A stretch of DNA of 64,000 bases from RUG100 sp050953425 (GTDB taxonomy: Bacteria > Bacillota > Clostridia > Peptostreptococcales > Anaerovoracaceae), in the NCBI GenBank assembly GCA_050953425.1, contig JBMNMQ010000005.1:1-64000 (forward strand), read 5' to 3'. Under the pieces are notes generated by a model. It did no database searches, was not told the origin of the DNA, and saw only the letters and a program-made list of their open reading frames with translations. A program made the position numbers and the translations under genes. Shown in pieces: positions 1 to 6,952 of this stretch. Position 1 is the stretch's first letter. Each line of letters begins with the position of its first letter.

Positions 1-115
1 GATGTAGCCGACGACCTCCCCGGCGCCGATGTCAAACGTGATGTTGTCGACCGCGCGGGAACACCTCCGCCGACTTCGACCGCCGCAGCTTCAGCCAACC
101 GGTCTTTTTGAAGGG
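1..115 (-). pseudogene. ABC transporter ATPase fragment at the window edge
   Basis: Read on the minus strand, bases 1-60 encode a stretch matching the segment just before the Walker A loop of ABC-2-type exporter ATPases (residues RAVDNITFDI and GEVVGYI). The Walker A itself would lie beyond the window. The upstream 50 bases encode a plausible preceding segment (KKTGWLKLRRSK) in a different frame, so there is a frame break near base 60. Upstream of base 115 the composition turns AT-rich and the similarity stops, so this is a truncated 5' portion or an old junction. The family assignment rests on few residues. Confidence 0.45.
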
Positions 116-188
116 ACTTGTAGTCCTTCGTCAAATTGCTGCAATGGATCATTTTGTTTAACACCACCATTGGTATTTATTGAACTTC

Positions 189-616
189 TCAATTCTGCTT
201 ATTATCAACTAACGGAAAGAACATCTCAATATATGGTGCTGTATTTGAATTGTAGTATTTTCTAAGATTTACTGCGCTAAGTGCTTGCAGAATTCTATTT
301 TGATCAAACAATCTTTCTTCAAAGCTACTTTGATATTCTCCAATCTTTTCTTCAGTATTAGTTATCCATCGATCTCTGATTGTATTACTCTCTGCAATTA
401 CATCATCGATCATTATGTTTCGAGTTCTCTAGCTGTTAAGACGTCCCAAAAATCACATGACAAAAGTAGAGAGTATATTGAACTGGTAAAGAAACTTTCA
501 TGCTTTTTGCCCTCGACCCACACTTTACTCCAGTCAACCGTTTTATTCTTAATCAATAATCTTATATCTGTATACAGTTTTAAAAACATGTCCATACAGT
601 AAAATGCGCTCTGCAA
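189..616 (-). pseudogene. Two overlapping AT-rich reading frames of unknown function
   Basis: Two short minus-strand frames (616-413 and 413-189) meet at a TAATG junction, so they are either translationally coupled or one protein split by a frameshift. The first begins MQSAFYCMDMFLKLYTD and the second begins MIDDVIAESNTIRDRW. Both are rich in hydrophobic and charged residues with no signal peptide and no motif I recognise. Composition is much more AT-rich than the fragment on the left, suggesting foreign DNA. No function is proposed. Confidence 0.25.
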
Positions 617-949
617 CGTTTGAGCATGCCAATATTATGGTAACATAGGTGAATTAGCGCGTCTTCATTGTCTAATCGAAACATATTATTCATTTTGACT
701 TTCGAGTAAGAGATTTTCGACATTTCAACTCTCAATCTCTGTGTATTTCATAATATATGAATTCTAAAAAGATGCAATACCTTGTACCCGAAATGACAAA
801 AATGTCTTTGTTTTGGTTGTTTTCTTCTAGCGACTGACTTTATAAATGCAATCATATCACCTAGAGTAACCTCGTCGGAGAAAGTATTAGCAAAAAACTG
901 CACTCTTATATACTAAAGCAATAAGCTATCAGTTTTCTTCTGCTCCCCC
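617..949. other. AT-rich intergenic debris
   Basis: No credible gene was seen on either strand. Short broken frames only, bounded on the right by the IS3 remnant. Composition resembles the unknown AT-rich fragment on its left. Confidence 0.4.
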
Positions 950-1255
950 CTCCAAGACAACAGTATTGTGGCCTACAAAACTGGGGCGCAGCAGACGGTC
1001 GACCTAGTGCTGGACACTATTCGCCTGGCAATAAACGAGAGAAGCTGGCCGCACGCAAGGATAAAAAGAAGGTCGCTGCGGAGTTGCAGCTCCACAGCGA
1101 TCAGGGTGGTCAGTACATCTCTCAAGAATACTTCAACCTGACTAAAAACACAACATTACGCCGTCCATGTCAAGGAGAGGAAACCCGTATGACAACGCCA
1201 TGGCGGAAAATTTCTTTTCCATCCTCAAAGCAGAGTGCATTTACGTAACCGTCAC
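950..1255 (+). pseudogene. IS3-family transposase (OrfB) remnant, middle part
   Basis: Frames read in turn give the hallmark of the IS3 OrfB integrase core: NSIVAYKTGAQQTVDLVLDT, then LHSDQGGQYISQEYFNL, then a segment equivalent to the usual NPYDNAMAENFFSILKAE. The HSDQG motif carries the second catalytic aspartate, and the ENFF block precedes the catalytic glutamate. At least two frame changes are needed, so this is inactive. The carboxy-terminal piece of the same protein type reappears near 1985-2075, with IS66 debris between them. Confidence 0.8.
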
Positions 1256-1355
1256 TTACCCCAACGACTAGAAGGAAGTAAGAAAATACTCTCATAAATC
1301 ACGTGAAAGTTGCGAAGACTCTCATGGGGAAAGTGAGAAAGACAGCGTGGAGAGT

Positions 1356-1499
1356 ATGGATACAAGGCTGAGGCAGCACAAGCAGGAGCAACAGCTCATG
1401 GAATGGGCAAAGCGAATCACAGCGCAGCAGGACAGTGGCATACCAATCGAGAAATGGTGTCGGGAGCGAGGGATAATCAGGCAAACGTACTACCGGTAG
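1356..1499 (+). pseudogene. IS66 accessory protein TnpA remnant
   Basis: A 47-residue frame contains WAKRITAQQDSGIPIEKWC and a following QTYYR, the helix-turn-helix pattern of the small IS66 accessory protein. It is shorter than the usual protein of about 110 residues and stops just after the motif. It lies directly upstream of IS66 transposase debris and sits inside the gap of the split IS3 transposase. Confidence 0.6.
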
Positions 1500-1559
1500 C
1501 AGAAATGGGCATTTGAGACAAGCTCAAGGATAGCGGTAGGGTTTGAAGCTGATCTGGCC

Positions 1560-1860
1560 GGTAATGTCCTCTGGATGCTGCGTGCGGTGGAGGCTTGGCT
1601 GTTACCTATCCACCAGAAACCGCACAAAGAGCTGATACAGCGGGACGTCCTCCATGGGGACGAAACCACACTGTAAGTGCTGAAGGAGCCAGGGAAAATC
1701 CGCCCAAAGTAAAAGCTATATATGGCTGTACCGGACGGCAGGGACGCAGAACACCCCATTGTGCTGTACGACTATAAACCGGACAGGACGTGGGGAAGTT
1801 TCTGGAGGGTTTTCGGGGTATCTTCGCGCGGACGGGTACCAGGGGTACCATTTTTACGTC
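1560..1860 (+). pseudogene. IS66 transposase (TnpC) remnant
   Basis: Pieces in several frames match the IS66 transposase core: HGDETTL followed by VLKEPGK, then a segment equivalent to KSYIWLYRT, then DAEHPIVLYDYKPDR and LRADGYQGYHF. The first aspartate of the DDE triad is in HGDETT. Stops and frame changes occur between pieces, so it is not functional. The amino-terminal and carboxy-terminal thirds are absent. Confidence 0.75.
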
Positions 1861-1878
1861 GTAATCTTGCGATTAATA

Positions 1879-1920
1879 AAAAAGGGAACAGCCATCCTAC
1901 TTGGGTGTCTGTTCCCTTTT
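1879..1920. terminator. Hairpin with A/T flanks, bidirectional terminator-like
   Basis: The arms AAAGGGAACAG and CTGTTCCCTTTT pair around a 17-base loop that itself has partial complementarity. It has an A tract on the left and a T tract on the right, as in two-way intrinsic terminators. It sits inside insertion-sequence debris and has no obvious intact gene to serve. Confidence 0.5.
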
Positions 1921-1984
1921 ATCTACTGCGTTGTTGGGATTGACGCTTACGCATTTACCGGCACAAGCTGGCTACGTTTTCAGA

Positions 1985-2075
1985 AGCAAAACGAGATGAT
2001 TGACCGATACACCCACTTCTACAACCATGAGTGCATCTAGCTGAAAACTGGAGAGGCGCCGCTGACGTGACGCCT
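1985..2075 (+). pseudogene. IS3-family transposase carboxy-terminal remnant
   Basis: The frame reads NEMIDRYTHFYNHECI, a stop, then LKTGEAPLT. This matches the terminal block of IS3-family OrfB, usually of the form IDxYIxFYNxxRIQLKTG. The arginine-glutamine position is replaced by a stop codon. Together with 950-1255 it looks like one OrfB copy whose middle was interrupted by IS66 sequence. Confidence 0.65.
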
Positions 2076-2168
2076 CTCCGCCTAAAACTCAATATTTTCC
2101 TACCAGGGCTCTTTTTTGTGCCGTCCGCACAATCAGGAGGCGGCTTAAAATGCAAGCGGTTTTCTTAT

Positions 2169-3478
2169 TCAGGATTCTTTCGGTAGCGCAACAACTATAT
2201 GAAAACTGTTTCCTTTCAGGATCAAAATTCATCTGGAGTTCACCGCGGTATTGCTTAACAACACGCTTAATGCTCTTTATTCCAACTCCATGAAGCTCCT
2301 TGTCTGTTTTCTTAGTAACAAAATCTCCCTGTCCATCCTGTGCCGGCTCTGTATCACAGGAATTGAACCACTGAAATAACGATAGTTGACTGTTCCTTTT
2401 TCTCGACTATTGAAAATTCTATGTAGCGTTCTTCAGATTCACTTGCTGCTTCCAATGCATTTGAAAGTATATTTCCAAATAAAGCCGTAACATCTAGGAG
2501 GCTCAGCTGATCCAGACTGCAGTCGCGCGCATCACAGACAAACGTGACCTTTTTCTCCGCGCATTTTTCCGCATAGCGTACCAAGATCAGATTCAAAGCG
2601 GGGTCACTGCACATTCTGACCTGTTTTCTGAGTCCCGGTTCCTGTCTTATCCTGGCAACGTACGCTTCTGCCTGCTCATATTCACCGTTGGCTAAGAGCA
2701 TCTGCAGTTGTTGTGCATGCTCATTGATATCGTGGATCAAGACGCGTTGATTCTCATACTGCTGCTGTAACATAGCGTAATACTCAGCATCCGCTATCTC
2801 TCTGTGCCTCATCCATTGCAGCGCATTTTTCTCACGTTGATCTTTTTGGACACGTGTGTAAATATTGAGGACTAAAACACTTGTAAAAAGCAACGTGAGT
2901 GCACTGATTGTCAGCAGGTTCTCTACCAGATCCGGCAGTGCGGGCGTCACACTCACATAGAATATCATGACTACAACGCCCATAACAGCCAAGAAGAAAG
3001 CGCCCAAATAGACAATCGTGACGGATGCATCTGAAACGCTGCGGACCGGCTTGATTATATGCGCGCTGACAACCAAAACAATCAGGTAAAGCAGCTTGCT
3101 CATTACGGCAAAAGCAACCAGAACCGCAAGACTGTCGCGATACGAGAAAACATCCCCGGTCAGATTCGTAATACATAAAGAAACAATCAATTCCGTTACA
3201 GTTATAAGCAGACACATGTAGACTACATGCAGCACCCCAGATCGAAACCGCCCGCGGTAATTGATCCTCCAAAGCAAAAGGTTTATTGCCGTGTGTACCG
3301 GGACATTTATTAACGGCATTCCGTCTTCAAAGACCAGAAATAAGAAAAGAAACCCCAGCACGAAGCTTATCGAGATAAACCTTCTCGACCGTTTCGTATA
3401 AAACAGGAAGTCAAAATACCATTTCGCGATAAATGCTTCCGCAACAAAAATCAACGCATAGCATATGGTCTGCTTCAT
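2169..3478 (-). pseudogene. agrC: AgrC-like GHKL sensor histidine kinase, two frame breaks
   Basis: Membrane sensor kinase of the quorum-sensing type. The first ~200 residues are a string of hydrophobic helices. They are followed by a dimerisation region with the phospho-acceptor in VLIHDINEHAQQL and a GHKL ATPase domain with the N box in ALFGNILSNALEAA. The continuous frame ends early after ISVV. Removing one base near 2365 restores VVNSCD, GIKSIKRVVKQYRGELQM and beyond, and removing one T in a TTTT run near 2195 restores the expected ending FHIVVALPKES before a stop at 2169-2171. The G box lies after the first break, so as written the kinase is inactive. It overlaps the regulator gene by 4 bases, so the pair is one operon. 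Recent mutation or assembly indels are both possible. Confidence 0.8.
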
Positions 3479-4188
3479 CGTGCCCGCTCCATGTACAAGA
3501 AATATTTCTTTTTAAAGTCCGTATATCTTCGCCGCGCCAGGTATGCTTCGACCTGCATATCCTTGCTTTTCAGAAGAATCATCTCTTTTGTAAACGACGA
3601 TACGTACTTCATATTTACAAGAAAACTCCTGTAGGATAAATAAAAGCAAGGGACATTAAGTTCTTCTTGCCAGTAATCGATTCTTTTTGTCGAATGGATT
3701 ATCCCCTGTGCCGTATACAGCTTTGCACCGCGATATTCCCGCTCAACACAAATGATTTCATCGGTATTGATAATCTTGATATCGTCATTTGTCTCCACAG
3801 CGACTGTCACGTTTTCAATATTATATACATAAAGAGCATCATCCAGATTTCGAAAAAGCCGCCCCTTATCGATAGGTTTTGAAAGATACCGAAAGACATT
3901 GAAGCGCATGGCATCATCCAGATAATCAATATACGAAGTCACCATAAATACTTTTGTCTTGGGATTTTTCTCCATCAGGTATTTTCCTGTAAAAATACCG
4001 TTCCTTCCAGGCATCTCCACATCCAAGAAGGCAAAGTCCACGCTCTCTTCTTTCTCCAAAACGTCGTCCCCACACGTATAGGAAACTACTTCCGGCATAG
4101 GGAATTTATTTGTGGTAAAGTATTTACATATATAATTTTCTAACTGATTTATTATTTCGACATCGTCATCGCAAATCAATATTCGCAT
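3475..4188 (-). CDS. agrA: AgrA-like LytTR response regulator
   Basis: Cytoplasmic two-component regulator of 237 residues. The receiver domain spans about residues 1-120, with the acidic pocket in ILICDDD, the phospho-acceptor aspartate in FAFLDVEMPGRNG and the conserved lysine in LSKPIDKG. A LytTR DNA-binding domain follows at about 135-235 (DEIICVEREYRGAKLYT, then FYLSYRSFLVNMKYVSSF). This is the AgrA arrangement. Its 3' end overlaps the start of the kinase gene by 4 bases. The agrD-agrB genes lie 0.6 kb away on the opposite strand, the likely target if the circuit is autoinducing. No gene of this pair is disrupted except the kinase. Confidence 0.9.
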   Translation of the reverse strand: MRILICDDDVEIINQLENYICKYFTTNKFPMPEVVSYTCGDDVLEKEESVDFAFLDVEMPGRNGIFTGKYLMEKNPKTKVFMVTSYIDYLDDAMRFNVFRYLSKPIDKGRLFRNLDDALYVYNIENVTVAVETNDDIKIINTDEIICVEREYRGAKLYTAQGIIHSTKRIDYWQEELNVPCFYLSYRSFLVNMKYVSSFTKEMILLKSKDMQVEAYLARRRYTDFKKKYFLYMERAR

Positions 4189-4229
4189 GGTTACTCCTCT
4201 TTTTTTCTGCTTTCAAGAGTATACCACGT

Positions 4230-4583
4230 CTATTTTGTTTTGTCACTATCTCCTTCACCATTTCGAAGCAAAAGGAATCTTTCCGCAACTTTCCGTATAA
4301 CCGCCAAATCATCTTCATCACAGTTCTCAAGAATGTCAATAACATTCTTGGGGACATTACCGGCATGTAAATTCCCTAGCAGCAAATAATCCGGCGTCAC
4401 ATTAAGTTCCGCACAGATACGAACCAGAAGATCTAGACTTGGATTTTCTTTTCCGTTCTCAATTCCAGACATATGATTATTAGAAATATCCAGACGTTCT
4501 GCCAGTACATTCTGCTTCAAACCACTTTGTTTACGTCTCGCCGCAATTCGCTTTCCCACAACTTTACTATCGAATCTCATCAT
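4230..4583 (-). CDS. XRE-family helix-turn-helix regulator
   Basis: A 117-residue protein with a Cro/CI-type helix-turn-helix at about residues 10-65 (KRIAARRKQSGLKQNVLAER, then MSGIENGKENPSLDLLVRIC, then LNVTPDYLL). The carboxy-terminal half is short and acidic, with no sensor domain. It lies 41 bases upstream of the LytTR regulator on the same strand, so it may head that operon, and it is divergent from agrD. Either of two consecutive ATG codons may be the start. Its target is unknown; the agrD promoter region is the obvious candidate. Confidence 0.85.
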   Translation of the reverse strand: MMRFDSKVVGKRIAARRKQSGLKQNVLAERLDISNNHMSGIENGKENPSLDLLVRICAELNVTPDYLLLGNLHAGNVPKNVIDILENCDEDDLAVIRKVAERFLLLRNGEGDSDKTK

Positions 4584-4797
4584 GCATCACCGAATTTATC
4601 GTATCAAAAAGTCCCCTTGAATTTAACAATGTATTGCAGAACTATTCTGTATTATATTGCTTTTTCAAAAAAATCACCATAATTCAGAATTATTCGATAT
4701 TGCATTAATTTATTCTTTAAGTTACGGTATATACAACCAATTCAGAAAACAAAATGTCATTTCGTGTCAATCGGCAATTTTTCCTCCGAATATCTGA

Positions 4798-4820
4798 TAT
4801 AATATTACTAAAAAAGGAGG
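4798..4820 (+). promoter_or_regulatory. Minus-10 box and strong ribosome-binding site of agrD
   Basis: TATAAT at 4798-4803 is followed by AAAAAAGGAGG at 4810-4820, eight bases before a TTG start. No convincing minus-35 hexamer is present at the right distance, which fits a promoter that needs an activator such as the LytTR regulator. Confidence 0.55.
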
Positions 4821-4828
4821 TTATTACC

Positions 4829-4984
4829 TTGACAAAAACAAATCCAATCCCCAAAAAACTTGCATCCATCCTTTCTGCATTTTTATCCGCCATTCTTCTT
4901 ATTTCGGCAAATACTGGTTCTAGTATGATCATTTATCAGCCCGCTGTCCCTTCCGCCATTTCACGATTCAAAAAAATCAAATGA
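4829..4984 (+). CDS. agrD: AgrD-like autoinducer peptide precursor, serine type
   Basis: A 51-residue precursor started at TTG because the perfect ribosome-binding site lies 8 bases upstream; an ATG further upstream has no such site. It has an amphipathic, hydrophobic leader (residues about 9-27), a core SSMII, and the conserved trailer YQPAVPSA followed by a basic tail. In known AgrD peptides a cysteine (rarely serine) five residues before the Y-E/Q-P motif forms the thiolactone or lactone ring. Here that position is Ser31 and there is no cysteine, so a five-residue lactone SSMII is inferred. Its stop overlaps the agrB start (ATGA), as expected for coupled translation. Confidence 0.8.
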   Translation: MTKTNPIPKKLASILSAFLSAILLISANTGSSMIIYQPAVPSAISRFKKIK

Positions 4985-5559
4985 TACATAAGGTAGCAAC
5001 AAAAATCAGTACGTGGCTATATGCATCTGGAGCAATCTCTGCAAACGATATAGATCTTTATCAATACGCCGCCTATAGCTTCCTATTTTCTCTCACGCCT
5101 ATTTTGCTTGTAACTATAATTGGCGCAATATTTGATTCTATGCTGGATGGACTCTTGATGATCTTACCATTTGTCCTAATACGGAAGTTTAGTGGTGGCT
5201 TTCATTTTAAGTCATCTACATTGTGTTTAGTCACTTCTAGTGTGCTCCTTTCCGCAATGATCGGTCTGATAAAAATAATTAACGGTTTTCAGATCTATTT
5301 CAGCTTTACCGTTCTTGTAGCTCTATCTACCATCAGTTTAATTAAACTCAGTCCAATTGACTCAGTAAATCGAAAATTAAGCTTCAACGAAATTGTTATA
5401 TTCCGCAAAGTAACCGTTATTCTTTCAATTTCTCTTTTCATAATTTACACTTTACTTATGATATTTTATCTTCCTAGATACGCCGTCCCAATTGGCACTG
5501 GAATTTTTCTTTCAGCTTTATTGCAAATTCCGTGTTTAGTGAAAAGAGACGTGAGGTAA
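4981..5559 (+). CDS. agrB: AgrB-type membrane endopeptidase
   Basis: A 192-residue integral membrane protein with about five to six hydrophobic helices. It cleaves and cyclises the AgrD peptide. The AgrB signature is present: RKFSGGFHFKSSTLC, with the catalytic histidine in GGFH and the catalytic cysteine seven residues later. Length is typical. It overlaps agrD by 4 bases and is followed by a hairpin terminator at 5682-5720. The reading frame is intact, so signal production may survive even though the matching kinase is frameshifted. Confidence 0.93.
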   Translation: MIHKVATKISTWLYASGAISANDIDLYQYAAYSFLFSLTPILLVTIIGAIFDSMLDGLLMILPFVLIRKFSGGFHFKSSTLCLVTSSVLLSAMIGLIKIINGFQIYFSFTVLVALSTISLIKLSPIDSVNRKLSFNEIVIFRKVTVILSISLFIIYTLLMIFYLPRYAVPIGTGIFLSALLQIPCLVKRDVR

Positions 5560-5681
5560 GAAAACAGAAGACAAAAAGCAGATATATCTAAATTTTCATT
5601 ATTGCTTTTTCAACGCTGAGTCAGTGAAAGCATGAGCAGACTTTAGTACACCTACGTATACCAAGTGTTTATTGTCAGCAC

Positions 5682-5720
5682 AAAACAAGTAGCTATCCCA
5701 AAGATAGACTACTTGTTTTT
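5682..5720. terminator. Terminator after agrB
   Basis: Long hairpin with arms AAAACAAGTAG and CTACTTGTTTT extended by CTATC/GATAG, ending in a T run on the plus side and A run on the minus side. It lies 120 bases after agrB. Confidence 0.75.
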
Positions 5721-5839
5721 ATACCCACATTATCACCCGTCTATCTCATTATCCTATTTTTCGGAAGCAACTTTTAATATTTAACATGGGACGAATGACA
5801 TCCCCTCATTCTGTTATAGTAATAAGATAACATTTTTTT

Positions 5840-5871
5840 GCATATCCACCTTTCGGCGGGTATGCTTTTTT
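5840..5871 (+). terminator. Intrinsic terminator
   Basis: GCATATCCACC pairs with GGCGGGTATGC around a TTTC loop and is followed by six T. It separates the agr segment from the recombinase island and would block read-through into the sigma-like gene. Confidence 0.7.
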
Positions 5872-5923
5872 CATACCTGTAAAAAACATTCATGGCTAAC
5901 AACGCATAGCGGCAGATCGCCGC

Positions 5924-5965
5924 CTCCGACAATCTGAATTTTCCCAAATTTCAGATTGATCGGAG
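5924..5965 (+). promoter_or_regulatory. Inverted repeat covering the ribosome-binding site of the sigma-like gene
   Basis: CTCCGA-AATCTGAA and TTCAGATT-TCGGAG form a stem of about 14 pairs whose right arm overlaps the GGAGGA ribosome-binding site, 8 bases before the start at 5975. It could be an operator or a hairpin that hides the ribosome site. A comparable arrangement stands before the truncated recombinase at 18889. Confidence 0.55.
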
Positions 5966-5974
5966 GAAGCAGCC

Positions 5975-6400
5975 ATGGCTTACAACAAAGCCAAAGCGGA
6001 AAGACAATGGCTCCGCTGGAAAGAAGCTGAAGAAAAAGAACTCAGAAAGCTCGGCGTGGATGAGGACACCATCCAGCGCCTGCATACATACGATTGGGCA
6101 CAGTTCAATAAAGAGCGCCAATACCTGCAGCGTCAGGTGGAATGGTCGCCCTTTGTGGATCTCATATCTGCACAGGATATTGAATTGCCCGTCGAGGATA
6201 CGCAAACCCTGTTAGACAGCATCGAAGATACGGATCTTTTTTCTTTGCTGCATAACACGGACAAACTCACCCTAGAAATCATCTTCATGAAGATGAACGG
6301 ATACAGCAGCAAGGAAATCTCAGAGCAAACAGGCCTTTCGGTCAACGCCATAGATCTGAGAATTTTCAAACTCAAGAAAAAGCTAAAAAAAGTTTCATAA
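5975..6400 (+). CDS. Sigma-70-like small regulator of the mobile island
   Basis: A 141-residue protein. The amino half is highly charged and helical (KAKAERQWLRWKEAEEKEL). The carboxy half has a sigma region 4-like helix-turn-helix (LEIIFMKMNGYSSKEISEQT, then LSVNAIDLRIFKLKKKLKK). There is no region 2, so it is not a complete sigma factor. Proteins of this shape are common as the first gene of Clostridia integrative elements next to helicase and recombinase genes. The start is fixed by GGAGGA at 5963-5968. It probably regulates transcription within the element; direct promoter recognition is unproven. Confidence 0.75.
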   Translation: MAYNKAKAERQWLRWKEAEEKELRKLGVDEDTIQRLHTYDWAQFNKERQYLQRQVEWSPFVDLISAQDIELPVEDTQTLLDSIEDTDLFSLLHNTDKLTLEIIFMKMNGYSSKEISEQTGLSVNAIDLRIFKLKKKLKKVS

Positions 6401-6952
6401 GCAGAAAGATTCCGGCCTTTTTCCTGGGCTATAGGATGAACGGGGAAAAAGACGTTCACCTGTAGCTTGAAAAATGAACACCAGCCATGCGGGTACGTTC
6501 CCGCCTGAGCGAGCGACTGAAAAGTCCGCAGTATGCGGGCTTCGGAAAAAGCGCCAGGACAAGCCCAGCCGCAAGCTGCCTCTCTTCTTTGAGACGGCAG
6601 CTTGCGTTGTTTGGCTTTGAGCGATTCATTTTGACCGGAAAGAGGGCGCAGTTGCCCTTTTTGCCACAACCTCGGGCGGGGGATTATGATACACGCTATC
6701 GTTTGCCCACACGTCAGATGGGCTGGCCGACCTTGGATTGTAATCAGCAAGATCCCTGGAGAGCCAGTGAACGGCTTGTAAACTGCAAGCCTGCCCGCGT
6801 GGTTCCCAAGAGGTTGCCGGGGGGCGAGCTGCAAATACGGCACATCAAAATCCACTACTTTATTCAGATTGCCGTTGACGGCGAATCCGTGCGGCGCAGA
6901 AAATCTGCGCCGCATTAGTTTGCCGCCAACAGGCCAAGGAGAATGTGCCGAA
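6401..6952 (+). other. Structured non-coding stretch before the helicase gene
   Basis: About 550 bases with no convincing protein, although one open frame of 143 codons crosses it; that frame has no ribosome-binding site and no family look. The DNA holds many strong hairpins: CGCAAGCTGCC/GGCAGCTTGCG near 6570-6610, CCGCAGTATGCGG near 6527, GCGGGTACGTTCCCGC near 6490, GGGCGCAGTTGCCC near 6645, and GCGGCGCAGAAAATCTGCGCCGC at 6892-6914. This density suggests a large folded RNA or a DNA structure such as an origin of transfer or replication. I do not recognise a named RNA family. Confidence 0.4.

Noticed and set aside
189..616. AT-rich frame pair as a toxin-antitoxin system
   Set aside because: No helix-turn-helix, PIN, RelE or similar pattern; could equally be one frameshifted protein.
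6487..6918. A 143-codon open frame before the helicase
   Set aside because: No ribosome-binding site, biased composition and many hairpins through it; more likely structured non-coding sequence.
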